From assembly GCF_900129225.1 (NCBI RefSeq), contig NZ_FQUG01000008.1:38525-102524 (forward strand): a stretch of 64,000 nucleotides of DNA, written 5' to 3'. The translations under genes were made by a program, and so were the position numbers. This stretch comes from Schwartzia succinivorans DSM 10502 (GTDB lineage Bacteria > Bacillota > Negativicutes > Selenomonadales > Selenomonadaceae). The notes beneath the pieces are model-generated. The model saw nothing but the letters and a program-made list of their open reading frames with translations. It was not told where the DNA came from and ran no database searches. Shown in pieces: positions 35,669-44,498 of the stretch; position 1 is the first letter of the stretch, and every line of letters begins with the position of its first letter.

Positions 35669-37398
35669 GCCACGGGGATTGGCTTGTCCTGCAAAGCATC
35701 GAAGCCTTCCTCACCCGTGCGGATTTTAACAACATTGTCCACCGTGGACACGAATATTTTTCCGTCGCCGTAATGTCCCGTGAAAAGAACCTTTTTAGCC
35801 ACAGCGATAATCTTTTCAGGGGGAATTGCCGATACAACAATATCTATCTGCAGCTTCGGCAGAAGTCTGGATGCCACCTCGGCGCCGCGGTAGAGCTCCG
35901 TATGCCCCTTCTGTATACCGTAGCCCAGAACCTGTGTAACGGTCATGCCCGTAATGCCTATAGCCTCAAGCGCTGTTTTAAGATTTTCAAAACGCTCACG
36001 GGAGGTTACTATCGAAACGCAGGATATCGGGTGAGCACCTTCAGGCAGTGCAGCCTTCACAATTCCCGCAGCCGGGGCAGCCACAGCAGACTCCGCAGCC
36101 GGAGCAACAGGAGCGCCGACAGGAGCAGGAGCCGAAGTAGAACCCGGCAGCTCAGGAACAGGCATGAAATCCGCATAGGCAGACGCAAGACCGTGCTCCT
36201 CAAAATCAAGGCCAGCAATCTCCTCCTTCGGCGTAACACGCAGTCCCATTGTCGCCTTAAGTACCGCAAAAACAATAGTGATGGCTATACCCACATACGC
36301 AATAACACTCACAACACCAAGCACCTGAACGAGAAAGAAATGTGCATTTCCAGTATAAAGAAGACCATCCTTAACACCGAAAAGACCTGTAAGAATCGTA
36401 CCCAGCGCACCGCACACACCATGAACGGAAACGGCGCCGACCGGATCATCAATCCTGAACCTCTGGTCGATAATCTCAACAGAGAAAATAACCACAACAC
36501 CTGCAATGATACCGATAACAAAAGCACCCGACACACTGACCAGGTCACAGCCGGCCGTTATTGCAACGAGACCTGCGAGGGCACCGTTAAGCGTCATCGA
36601 GACATCAGGCTTGCCGTAACGAATCCACGTAACAACCATGACAGCAGCTGTAGCAGAGGCCGCAGCCATGTTAGTCGTAACAAAAATTGTTGCGGCAGAA
36701 ACAAGAGTATCATCACCAGTCATTGAAACAGTAGAGCAGCCGTTAAAGCCGAACCATGCGAACCAGAGGATAAACACGCCGAGAGCCGCAAGTGTCAGGC
36801 TGTGACCGGGAATAGCATTTACAGTACCGTCCTCATTGTATTTTCCGATACGCGCGCCAATCATTTTTGCCCCAACAAGAGCACAGATGCCGCCTACCAT
36901 GTGAACCGCCGTGGAGCCCGCGAAATCATGGAAGCCCATCTCCGCAAGCCAGCCGCCGCCCCAAATCCAGTGACCTGAAACAGGATAAATAAAAAGACTG
37001 ATGATAACACTGTAGATACAGTAGGTAGAAAATTTCGTGCGCTCAGCCATAGCACCCGACACAATCGTTGCTGCCGTAGCACAGAACACCGTCTGGAAAA
37101 TCACATACGCCATGGAAGGATATCCCGTGCCCTTCTCAACATCCCAGCCCGATATAAAAAGATCCGGTGTACCGATTATACCGCCTATATCCGCACCAAA
37201 CATGAGTCCGAAACCAAAAATCCAAAACACAATCGTACCAAGAGAAAAGTCCAGAAAATTTTTCATTACGATATTGCCTGCATTTTTTGCGCGGGTGAGT
37301 CCGGTCTCCACCATCGCAAAGCCCGGCTGCATGAAGAAAACCAAAGCAGCACCCAAAAGCACCCATATCGTATCCACTGAATTATATACGCCATTCAT
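35665..37398 (-). CDS. amt: Ammonium transporter (Amt) fused to a C-terminal PII regulatory domain (577 aa)
   Basis: Residues 1-410 are a full Amt channel with about eleven membrane helices (MNGVYNSVDTIWVLLGAALV, SGHWIWGGGWL, STAVHMVGG, FAWFGFNGCST). A linker rich in Ala, Pro and Val follows (about 430-460). The last 110 residues are a PII protein: VTQVLGYGIQKGHTELYRG includes the T-loop region, then LLPKLQIDIVVSAIPP and GHYGDGKIFVSTVD. The start at 37398 has AAGGAG nine bases upstream. It imports ammonium with a built-in sensor domain for ADP/ATP or 2-oxoglutarate. It is monocistronic with a strong promoter and 160-base leader. Confidence 0.94.
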   Translation of the reverse strand: MNGVYNSVDTIWVLLGAALVFFMQPGFAMVETGLTRAKNAGNIVMKNFLDFSLGTIVFWIFGFGLMFGADIGGIIGTPDLFISGWDVEKGTGYPSMAYVIFQTVFCATAATIVSGAMAERTKFSTYCIYSVIISLFIYPVSGHWIWGGGWLAEMGFHDFAGSTAVHMVGGICALVGAKMIGARIGKYNEDGTVNAIPGHSLTLAALGVFILWFAWFGFNGCSTVSMTGDDTLVSAATIFVTTNMAAASATAAVMVVTWIRYGKPDVSMTLNGALAGLVAITAGCDLVSVSGAFVIGIIAGVVVIFSVEIIDQRFRIDDPVGAVSVHGVCGALGTILTGLFGVKDGLLYTGNAHFFLVQVLGVVSVIAYVGIAITIVFAVLKATMGLRVTPKEEIAGLDFEEHGLASAYADFMPVPELPGSTSAPAPVGAPVAPAAESAVAAPAAGIVKAALPEGAHPISCVSIVTSRERFENLKTALEAIGITGMTVTQVLGYGIQKGHTELYRGAEVASRLLPKLQIDIVVSAIPPEKIIAVAKKVLFTGHYGDGKIFVSTVDNVVKIRTGEEGFDALQDKPIPVA

Positions 37399-37563
37399 AA
37401 ATACCAACTCCTTCATGTACACGCTGCCCCCTTGCAGCGCCCCAAAAACAGAAAACGCCGGCGCGCGGATATGCTCCGCGGCCGACGTCGTTGTCTTTGC
37501 CTGTACAAAATCAATATGTATACGATTTGAATTGTCTGCAGTCCATTTCAAATCTATGCGATT

Positions 37564-37592
37564 ATGATAAACTTTCTCCCGTCCTATGTCAA
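37564..37592 (-). promoter_or_regulatory. Promoter of the Amt-PII gene
   Basis: On the minus strand TTGACA (37587-37592), 17 bases, then TATCAT (37564-37569). The 160-base leader that follows contains a GC-rich CCGCGG-type hairpin near 37460-37490. Confidence 0.7.
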
Positions 37593-37788
37593 TCCGTTAT
37601 AGGATGAAAATTTCCTTAAAATTTCTTCTAAGGGAAATCTTATCTACATATAGGCGGTATTTCCCATTCAGTCACGTGGCATTTGAACATCGTAACCACT
37701 ATATATTGTTAAAAATTCGGCAATTCCATACAATTTACCCTGTCTAAGACAAATCAGCCGATAGTCTTACATTTTTTGAAAAATCTCA

Positions 37789-37817
37789 TTGAAAAACAAG
37801 TAATAATGGTATATACT
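37789..37817 (+). promoter_or_regulatory. Strong promoter of the tandem-repeat protein gene
   Basis: TTGAAA (37789-37794), 17 bases, TATACT (37812-37817), about 100 bases before the start codon. Confidence 0.75.
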
Positions 37818-37916
37818 TATTGTAGATTAAAGGCTTTATATTGAAATAAAGACCATAAAAATAACCGCACGACCCGCAAAGGATTGCGCAGCACGGAAGA
37901 TAAGGAGGTTTTCATC

Positions 37917-38657
37917 ATGGCTATCTCGGGAATTTCCGGCGGAGCCAATTACGGCATGAGCCGGTTCCAGCAAATTAATCGTCAAATTGATAAACTCGGA
38001 CAGGAAAAGACTGCAATGTATTCTGACCGCGCAGCTTCTTATTCGCGTGTATCCAATTTCGGCACGGAAACAAAGCTGGGCACAAGCAAATTCAGCAAAG
38101 GTCTTGAACTGACCAACAGCCTCGGAGAACAGAAAACATCCCAGGCGATGAAAAACGCAAAGGACATCAGGGACGTCAGCCGCATCGGAACCAGCAAATT
38201 CCAGCGCGGACTTGATACTACGAACTCCCTCGGCGAGCAGAAAACGTCCATGGCAATGGAGCGTGCGAAGGACTTCGCAGACGTAAGCCGCCTGGGTACG
38301 AGCCGCTTCCAGCGCGGACTCGAAACAACGAACTCTCTCGGCTCGCAGAAGACATCCATGTATATGGACCGCGCCCGTTCCTATACCGAGGTATCCAACT
38401 TCGGCAACGAAACGAAGCTCGGCTCCAGCAAATTCCAGCAGAACCTTAAAAAGCTGGATTCCATGGGCATGCAGAATGTCAGCTCCGCAATGTCCAAGGC
38501 ACGTTCCTACACCAAGGTATCCAACTTCGGCACTGAAACGAAGCTGGGTTCAAGCGGATTCCAGAAGGTAAACGCAACAATTATGAACCACGCAAAGCAG
38601 GCTTATCAGGCATCCAAGAGTGCTCCGAAAGCCGCAACACTTGATATAGGTGCATAA
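37917..38657 (+). CDS. Unrecognised soluble protein built of 36-42 residue tandem repeats (246 aa)
   Basis: After a short Gly-rich start (MAISGISGGANYG) the protein consists of about six repeats of the form LG(T/S)SKFQxxLxxxNSLGxQ followed by KTSxAMxxAxxxxxVS. Each ends either in R (36-residue form) or in NFGxETK (42-residue form). No signal peptide, membrane segment or cysteine is present. AAGGAGG six to seven bases before the ATG at 37917, a near-consensus promoter and a strong terminator suggest high expression as a single gene. No family is recognised. The regular amphipathic repeats suggest a filament, scaffold or polymer-forming protein, which is inference only. Confidence 0.88.
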   Translation: MAISGISGGANYGMSRFQQINRQIDKLGQEKTAMYSDRAASYSRVSNFGTETKLGTSKFSKGLELTNSLGEQKTSQAMKNAKDIRDVSRIGTSKFQRGLDTTNSLGEQKTSMAMERAKDFADVSRLGTSRFQRGLETTNSLGSQKTSMYMDRARSYTEVSNFGNETKLGSSKFQQNLKKLDSMGMQNVSSAMSKARSYTKVSNFGTETKLGSSGFQKVNATIMNHAKQAYQASKSAPKAATLDIGA

Positions 38658-38667
38658 GACGCAATCC

Positions 38668-38703
38668 AAAATCCCCGTCGGTACACAGCCGACGGGGATT
38701 TTT
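38668..38703 (+). terminator. Terminator after the tandem-repeat protein gene
   Basis: AAATCCCCGTCGG pairs with CCGACGGGGATTT, followed by TTTATTTTG. Confidence 0.9.
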
Positions 38704-38727
38704 ATTTTGCAAACAGGCAAAATAAAA

Positions 38728-38760
38728 GACCGGAGAGGCGGTATGGACGCCCTTCCGGTC
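38728..38760 (-). terminator. Terminator after the radical SAM gene at 38831
   Basis: GACCGGA pairs with TCCGGTC on the minus strand with an inner GGGCG/CGCC-like stem, followed by TTTTATTTTG. Confidence 0.75.
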
Positions 38761-38830
38761 AGTGTATGGCTTTAGGTCGGTATAGGTTTTAAGTAATTAT
38801 CAGGTTTCATATTTCATACGGCCGCATACA

Positions 38831-39739
38831 TCAGTAGGTTCCGTATTTATCGTGATTATAGACATCCCAGTCCTTGAGCTTTTTGAGCTCGGTGATGCTG
38901 TAGTCTATATCATCAAGAAGCTGCTCCTTATCCTGCGGCAGTGTAGCTGCAAGAGGAACATAGTTTGAAATGTGATTGCTGCGGAAGATACATTCCTCAT
39001 CCTCGGGAAGATTTACATTCTCGATAATCATGCGAAGCTCTTCCATAAGACCTGCCGGCGGCAGCGGATCAAACTCGCCGCGCTCAAACTGCTCCTTAAG
39101 CTCGCTTCCGCGGTAAAGCATAAGGCAGATAGCGCCCAGCATAGTCGGACGAATCTCAGAAATCGCGTGAGCCGTTGCAAGCGCATGACGCTTTGAACCC
39201 TCACGGCCTGCAAGTCCAAGGATAATCATCATGGACAGCTTCATTCCTGCTGCCTTGACGCGTTTTCCTACCTCGATGGACTCTTCTCCGTCAACGCCTT
39301 TATTTACAGCTGCCAGCGTCTCGGAATCACCGCTCTCCATCCCATAATACAGAAGCTCAAGACCTGCTTCGCGAAGCATGCGGAGCTCCTCAACTGATTT
39401 TCTCAAAACATCCTTCGGCGCAGCATAGGATGCGCAGCGCTCAAAATTCGGAAATGTTTCCCGAAGCTTTTTCAAAATCGCAAGCAGACGCTCCGTCGAA
39501 AGCACCAGCGCGTCACCGTCCGCAAGGAATACCCGGCGGACGCCGCGCTTATTGAAGTTTGCCGCCATCATAATCTGACGGTCGACCTCTTCTTCTGTAA
39601 GAACCTGAAACTGTACGCCCTCGTACATGTTGCAGTATTTGCATTTATTGTGTGCACAGCCTCGTGTCACACGCAGGATGAAACTGCGTGCCTCACTTGG
39701 TGGACGGAAAACGGGTGTATCGTAACTGTCAAAAAACAT
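38831..39739 (-). CDS. Radical SAM protein (302 aa)
   Basis: The cluster motif is VTRGCAHNKCKYCNMY (Cx4Cx2C) near residue 28. The SAM-side segments FLADGDALVL and LLYYGMESGDSETL follow, as in the Elp3/MiaB-like radical SAM superfamily. It lacks extra cysteine clusters and a TRAM or B12 domain. This subgroup is widespread in anaerobes with no known substrate. GAGG lies about ten bases upstream of the ATG. It stands alone with its own promoter and terminator. Confidence 0.88.
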   Translation of the reverse strand: MFFDSYDTPVFRPPSEARSFILRVTRGCAHNKCKYCNMYEGVQFQVLTEEEVDRQIMMAANFNKRGVRRVFLADGDALVLSTERLLAILKKLRETFPNFERCASYAAPKDVLRKSVEELRMLREAGLELLYYGMESGDSETLAAVNKGVDGEESIEVGKRVKAAGMKLSMMIILGLAGREGSKRHALATAHAISEIRPTMLGAICLMLYRGSELKEQFERGEFDPLPPAGLMEELRMIIENVNLPEDEECIFRSNHISNYVPLAATLPQDKEQLLDDIDYSITELKKLKDWDVYNHDKYGTY

Positions 39740-39772
39740 GGGGCTTCATCCTCTCTTTTATTATTTGTATTT

Positions 39773-39802
39773 ATTATAGCACACCATATCAATAAAAAGC
39801 AA
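39773..39802 (-). promoter_or_regulatory. Promoter of the radical SAM gene, extended -10
   Basis: On the minus strand TTGCTT (39797-39802), 18 bases, then TATAAT (39773-39778) preceded by TG one base before, an extended -10. Confidence 0.55.
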
Positions 39803-39948
39803 TAATGATTATAAGCATTATCCAAACTTTTATTTATCCACATATATTAGATTTAAATTAGTTTTCTTTTCAGAGAAAAACGAGAATCGAGTTATAAAAT
39901 ACAGATAGTTGATAAATGCAACTTTCTTTCAAAAGGAGGCAGTTATAA

Positions 39949-40767
39949 ATGAATATTTCCGAAAAAATCCATCAGATGCAGAATGTGTTCCATCATATAA
40001 ACGACGGACACCCGATACACGACCTTATGCTGGGCCTCCGGCTCATGACTGCGACAATGCTTTTCTCGGCAGCTGTCTTCCTGCCGATACAGCCGCCGCG
40101 TATATACTCCGACGCAGAAGAAAGTCTGCTTATGGCATCGGCAGCCTCCGTCGAAACTGACAAACGCTCAATGCAGCCGATTTTCCTCCGCGAAAGCGCG
40201 GCAGCATTTCTCGCGGTGCTGCTTCTCATTCGTGCGGCAAAGGCAGAGCCATTCCTTACAGAGGCACTCAAAACCGCCTCGGGATCTCTTTACAGGCTCT
40301 GCGGCCTTGAAAATCGCTTAAAATCGCGGAAAAGTCTTGCCAGAAAAATACGTGATGACGCGGCTTCAGACAACATCCCGTTGACAGATGCCGCTGCTGA
40401 TGTCTCTGACGTACTCCGCTACACAATGGTCGCCGATGAAAAGAATTACGGACAAATGGTGCGCGATGTGATTACAGCCCTTCGCAGACAGGGTATTCGC
40501 ATACTTAAATTCCGCAACGCCTGGGGAGGCAAGTTTTATCAGGGGATAAACGTAAAGCTTCTGACTCCGGACGGCATGAAGGCAGAACTTCAGCTGCATA
40601 CACCGCAGTCCTTCGATATAAAGGAGCGCTCACATGTATTTTATGAGATTCGCCGCAGTGCCGCGTCGACTGCTGAGGAGATAAAGAAGGCTATTGCCGA
40701 CAGTATTGCTATCAATAGTCTTGTACGCGTACCGCAGGGAGCAATGAGTATCACGTGCCCGGCGTAA
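39949..40767 (+). CDS. Membrane protein with a RelA/SpoT-like C-terminal domain (272 aa)
   Basis: Two hydrophobic segments lie at about 26-46 and 80-96. Residues about 145-240 resemble the nucleotidyltransferase fold of RelA/SpoT-related proteins: DVLRYTM at the start, a conserved Lys-Asn-Trp segment (ILKFRNAWGGKFYQGINVKL), then ELQLHTPQSF and ERSHVFYEIRR. These correspond to the D, GY-S-H, EIQIRT and histidine motifs of the family, though divergent. AAAGGAGG precedes the ATG. It could make or modify a nucleotide, or act as a toxin domain; the assignment rests on motif pattern only. It stands alone beside the accessory repeat region. Confidence 0.7.
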   Translation: MNISEKIHQMQNVFHHINDGHPIHDLMLGLRLMTATMLFSAAVFLPIQPPRIYSDAEESLLMASAASVETDKRSMQPIFLRESAAAFLAVLLLIRAAKAEPFLTEALKTASGSLYRLCGLENRLKSRKSLARKIRDDAASDNIPLTDAAADVSDVLRYTMVADEKNYGQMVRDVITALRRQGIRILKFRNAWGGKFYQGINVKLLTPDGMKAELQLHTPQSFDIKERSHVFYEIRRSAASTAEEIKKAIADSIAINSLVRVPQGAMSITCPA

Positions 40768-40814
40768 GCGCAGGATTTACGGAAACATGTAAAATGCCCT
40801 AAGACGGTCATCTT

Positions 40815-40979
40815 TTATAACGCCTTCGTTCAAGTTTTGCCGTAGGCAAAACTTCCTCTATCAGCGTTTTGCCAATGGCACTAGCTTCGCGTCGCGCGAG
40901 GCGGGAGATATGCTCACCGCCTGTTATTAGTCACAACCCCCACTTACAGAAGTGGGGGATATCTTTTGCCGAGTTATAA
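40815..40979 (+). repeat. R2 repeat, copy 3
   Basis: Ends TTATAACGCC and GAGTTATAA are inverted over seven bases (TTATAAC/GTTATAA). Three hairpins as in the other copies, with the GCGTTTTGCCAATGGCACTA insertion also seen in copy 2. Confidence 0.87.
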
Positions 40980-41071
40980 AGAAGGCCTTCTTAGGGCATT
41001 TGTTTTCATATTTGATTCCATATACTTCATATTCGTTTCAGTTTTCAACTTGTTTCAGCTTTATGCTTGTT

Positions 41072-41600
41072 TCAGACGGGGCTTTGCCCCTTCTGACTTC
41101 CCCACACGGTGGGAGACCCCCGTGGCCCCCTCTAACCGCTCCTTCGTCGCTCGGGGAACCCGCGGCGATACTCTCGTGGTAAGCTGCACACTCCGTCTCC
41201 CGCGTCGTAACTGTATTACTAAAGCCTATTGGTGATAAGCCTATGATATAGCTGACGCAGTTACTTATGCGTGAAGCTGTATTCATTCTGTAGTACGCAT
41301 TTAGATTCAGCGTACGCATTTATTTCTATGTAATGCCAGCCACAAACAGGCTCGGGCACGACAGTGGATTCGCGGGCGACGTACATAAAAGCCTCCCTCG
41401 GGGAGGGAGGTGGCACGCCGCAGGCGTGACGGAGGGAGAGTGTACAGTTGGCCGCGTGAAAAGGAAAAAAGCGAAGCGTTAAAAAGGTAGGTGTTGACAT
41501 GCCGGGGGCATGTCAACTTAGCGGGAACGTAGTTCCTGCGGTGGGGATGTGCGAAGGGGCAAAACCCCTTCGCATACTGTGTTTAGATGTAGCGAGATTT
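41072..41600 (-). repeat. R1 repeat unit, inverted orientation, first copy
   Basis: Complete unit reading opposite to the block at 1.4-3.3 kb. It holds the GACGGGGC..GCCCC hairpin end, the GACGCGGGAGACGGAGTG segment, the GAGGGAGGTGGCACGC sub-module, and the GACATGCCGGGGGCATGTC palindrome, and ends in GTTTAGATGTAGCGAG. Confidence 0.85.
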
Positions 41601-41632
41601 AAAAAATCTATTCGACTTCCCAAAATAACTGC

Positions 41633-42100
41633 CATATATTCTATGCACGTTTCAGCCATGAATTTCTTTCAGACGGGGCTTTGCCCCTTCTGACTTCCCC
41701 ACACAGGGGACAAATTCCCCCATGTCCCCTTTATTTAACCGCTCCTAACGTCGCTCGGGGAACCCGCGGCGATACTCTCGTGGTAAGCTGCACACTCCGT
41801 CTCCCGCGTCGTAACTGTATTACTAAAGCCTATTAGTGGTAAGCCTATGATATAGCTGACGCATTTACTTCCATTTAGAGCTTGCGGCTAATCGGCTTGG
41901 GCACGACAGTGGATTCGCGGGCGACGTGCATAACTGCCTCCCTCCATGAGGGAGGTGGCACGCTGAAAGCGTGACGGAGGGAGTATCCTCCATGAGGTGT
42001 CAACATGCCGGTGGCATGTTGGCTTGGCACGCCGCAGGCGTGACGGAGGGAGAGAGTACAACTGGCCGCGGGAAAAGCAAGAGCGCGAAGCGCTTTTATA
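41633..42100 (-). repeat. R1 repeat unit, inverted orientation, second copy
   Basis: It follows the first inverted copy in tandem. Here the AACATGCCGGTGGCATGTT palindrome sits inside a pair of CTCCNTGAGG / GACGGAGGGAG sub-modules, unlike copy one, showing that sub-modules are placed differently in each unit. Confidence 0.85.
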
Positions 42101-42186
42101 ATGTGCTTCGACAAGAAATTTCCTTGCCTCCCGGCAGTGTTAATATGGCAGTTCCTTAATATGACAACTACAGCACCCACTTTTAA

Positions 42187-42774
42187 CTATCGTTCAACCT
42201 CAGCCAATATTGTGTTAAGCCAGATTTCATTGCGGTTTGGGCGTACATCTTCCGTTTTCCATTGTTCAATGATTATCAATCTGCTGGCACATATTGCAAT
42301 ATCCAAAGTTTTCTCCGTTAGGTCAGAAAAATATCGACCATTGCGTTCACCCTCAAAGTCACCGTATTTGAAAGAGCAGTAAAGATGCCCACCTGGCTTT
42401 AATGCAGCTGTCAACTTATTGAAAATAGAAGGAAGTTCCTGCTTGGGAAGATGCAACAGGGAGGCGCAAGCCCAAATGCCATCAAATCTTCTATCCCAGT
42501 TAATTTTATCGAATGTCATACATATTATATCTTGGCCTGTAAGTTCTTTAGCTTTCCGGCAAAGTTCGGGCGTAGCATCAATTGCTGTTACCTTATAGCC
42601 TTGCTGGGCGAAATACTTTGTGTCGCGCCCACTGCCACAGCCACAGTCTAGCAGTTGTCCAGCAGTCGGAAGATACGAAAGGAATTTTTGGTACAAAGAT
42701 GTCATGTCTGCATCTTGAGTGCTGGCAACGAAGTCCGCCGCATGTTTGCTGTAATAGTCTATTGTAATGTTCAT
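42187..42774 (-). CDS. Class I SAM-dependent methyltransferase (195 aa)
   Basis: Rossmann methyltransferase with the SAM loop LLDCGCGSGRDTKYFAQQGY and acidic AIDATPELC, then ACASLLHLPKQEL and the LKPGGHLYCSFK strand. The form is that of small-molecule or TehB-like enzymes, and it has no DNA target-recognition domain or NPPY/DPPY motif. The ATG at 42774 overlaps the stop of the HNH nuclease gene by four bases (ATGA), so the two are translationally coupled. It lies inside an island bounded by R1 repeats. The substrate is unknown. Confidence 0.85.
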   Translation of the reverse strand: MNITIDYYSKHAADFVASTQDADMTSLYQKFLSYLPTAGQLLDCGCGSGRDTKYFAQQGYKVTAIDATPELCRKAKELTGQDIICMTFDKINWDRRFDGIWACASLLHLPKQELPSIFNKLTAALKPGGHLYCSFKYGDFEGERNGRYFSDLTEKTLDIAICASRLIIIEQWKTEDVRPNRNEIWLNTILAEVER

Positions 42775-43775
42775 CGTTTCACTATATACCTTATCATGCT
42801 TCTATAAAATGGGTCATTTTCGGGCTTGAAGTTTTCACCGCCCCAGATATTCTTTGCACCGAAGGCAGCAAGGATTTCATCGTAGATTCTAAAGGTCTCT
42901 GTCTTGCGTTTTAACGGTGTTATCCCTAATGCCTCAATGATTTTCTTGGATAACGGGTGATTGCTGCTTATTAGCCGCTCATTACGATCTACGAGCTTTT
43001 GGACATAGTAACGGCTGGGTAGAGCATCATTTTTGTGTTCATTGCAGTATTCATGAGCCAGGGCTAGGTTCCATGGTTCATCATGATTGAGAACCGTGCG
43101 GGGAATTACGTGGTCTACATGAATATGATTCTGGTCAAGCATTTCTCCGCAATAGAAGCAGCGGCCTTCCTGATAACCGTTTAGCATATCGCGCATATAG
43201 GTAATGTCTGTGCGTTCATAGCCCCGGACGAGATAGAACCGCTTTATATCGTTTATTAGCTTGGCGTTTTCTCGTTTCATTGCAAACGCTGATTCGAGAA
43301 GGCTCCAGCGGGCTTCAAGTTCATTATGTAATGCTTCGGATTCGTTATCATTGAATACATTGAAAACGGAATCCGTTAGAACAATTCCCCCCTTTGTAAT
43401 CTCATAGAATTTTTGGGGCAGGTCAAATTGATTGAGATTATGAAACCTGGGAATTACATTGTCGAAGGCATTGTTTTTGACATAGGCAATGGCTTCATCA
43501 TAATCCACGGCACCACCTTTGAAACGGGTCACAATTTGCTCCATCTTAGTGTAGCGTGTATCATGGTTTAACTGAGGCATACCATTATCCAACCGCTTAT
43601 TGTAGAGTTTGAAAAATTCCTGTGCCAAAATCTCGTAGCTGGCATTGGTGATGCCTTGCCGTACGAGGCTGTTTAGGGTCTCTGCCAAGGCGATTTTATA
43701 GGTAGAGGTGTTTAACCCATAGAGGGTTATTACACGCCATATGTCTTTGTCCGTAAAGATTTGTCTTTCTTCCAT
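42771..43775 (-). CDS. HNH endonuclease-domain protein (334 aa)
   Basis: The HNH motif is clear in the last third: GRCFYCGEML, HIHVDHVIPRTVL, then WNLALAHEYCNEHKND, with zinc cysteines on both sides. The first 200 residues are helical and unlike other domains I recognise; they could bind DNA or a partner. GGGAGAG precedes the ATG. It forms a two-gene unit with the methyltransferase, next to a toxin-antitoxin pair, which fits a mobile defence-type cassette; this role is inference. Confidence 0.87.
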   Translation of the reverse strand: MEERQIFTDKDIWRVITLYGLNTSTYKIALAETLNSLVRQGITNASYEILAQEFFKLYNKRLDNGMPQLNHDTRYTKMEQIVTRFKGGAVDYDEAIAYVKNNAFDNVIPRFHNLNQFDLPQKFYEITKGGIVLTDSVFNVFNDNESEALHNELEARWSLLESAFAMKRENAKLINDIKRFYLVRGYERTDITYMRDMLNGYQEGRCFYCGEMLDQNHIHVDHVIPRTVLNHDEPWNLALAHEYCNEHKNDALPSRYYVQKLVDRNERLISSNHPLSKKIIEALGITPLKRKTETFRIYDEILAAFGAKNIWGGENFKPENDPFYRSMIRYIVKR

Positions 43776-43846
43776 GGTTCTCTCCCTTCACCTTGGTGTA
43801 TTATAACACAGATGTGTGAAGGAGCAAGCACCTTCACATACTGTCA

Positions 43847-44119
43847 TCAGAATAAATCTGAATGTGTTCCTGTTCTTGATGCCGTAAGAATTAACTGTCC
43901 ATTGTCAATAGCGTAAATCAGCAGCCAGTCAGGCTCAATGTGACATTCCCTGAATCCAGAGTAATTTCCTGTCAGAGCATGGTCACGGTATTTTTCATCC
44001 AAGGCTTCTTCCTTCATGATTACTTGAAGAACCTCATCAAGCTTCGATAAATCATATCCACGCTTGCGAATACGCTTTAAGTCTTTGCGAAATTGAGTGG
44101 TAGTCACTAAATCAAGCAT
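43847..44119 (-). CDS. yafQ: YafQ-family mRNA interferase toxin (90 aa)
   Basis: RelE-superfamily fold with TTTQFRKDLKRIRKRGYDLS at the start and LTGNYSGFRECHIEPDWLLIYA, containing the His and Asp of the YafQ active region, then the terminal LTASRTGTHSDLF. Start ATG at 44119 is chosen because GGAGG lies just before it; it overlaps the end of the antitoxin gene by eight bases. It would cleave ribosome-bound mRNA when free of antitoxin. Confidence 0.9.
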   Translation of the reverse strand: MLDLVTTTQFRKDLKRIRKRGYDLSKLDEVLQVIMKEEALDEKYRDHALTGNYSGFRECHIEPDWLLIYAIDNGQLILTASRTGTHSDLF

Positions 44120-44405
44120 CTGATTCCTCCGCATCAATATCCTCTATCAGTGCATTCAATGACTTATATCGTTTCGCGTTAACTTTTCCGTTCATAATAT
44201 CCTTGGCTTCCTGCATAGCCTGCAGCGTTTCATGATTATATCTCGGCTGCCTCGGTTGGAACGGAAACCCACCCTCCATGATAGATGCGTGAAGAAAAAC
44301 GTTGATGGCATCTGTAACCGAAATCCCCAGCCGTGAAAAAACCTGTTCGGACTGTTTCTTTATCTCCGGCTCAATTCGAAGACTGATATTTGCCGTCTTA
44401 GCCAT
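44112..44405 (-). CDS. dinJ: RelB/DinJ-family antitoxin (97 aa)
   Basis: The N-terminal ribbon-helix-helix is typical: ANISLRIEPEIKKQSEQVF and LGISVTDAINVFLHA. The C-terminal part should wrap the toxin. AAAGGAGG precedes the ATG. It precedes and overlaps yafQ, the usual antitoxin-first order, and should also repress its own promoter. Confidence 0.92.
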   Translation of the reverse strand: MAKTANISLRIEPEIKKQSEQVFSRLGISVTDAINVFLHASIMEGGFPFQPRQPRYNHETLQAMQEAKDIMNGKVNAKRYKSLNALIEDIDAEESDA

Positions 44406-44498
44406 ACAAATCCCTCCTTTGTAATTATTGTAATGCGAAAGTCAGGCATTTGCAATACAATCAAATCCGCTCCTAAATACTTTATCCGATTTTCCGAA

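Noticed and set aside
40815..40979. CRISPR array, because of repeated hairpins
   Set aside because: The hairpins within a copy differ from each other, and the copies are dispersed and not separated by spacers of constant length; no cas gene is present.
42187..43775. Classical restriction-modification system
   Set aside because: The methyltransferase has no DNA-methylase catalytic motif or target-recognition domain, so only a looser gene-pair proposal is kept.
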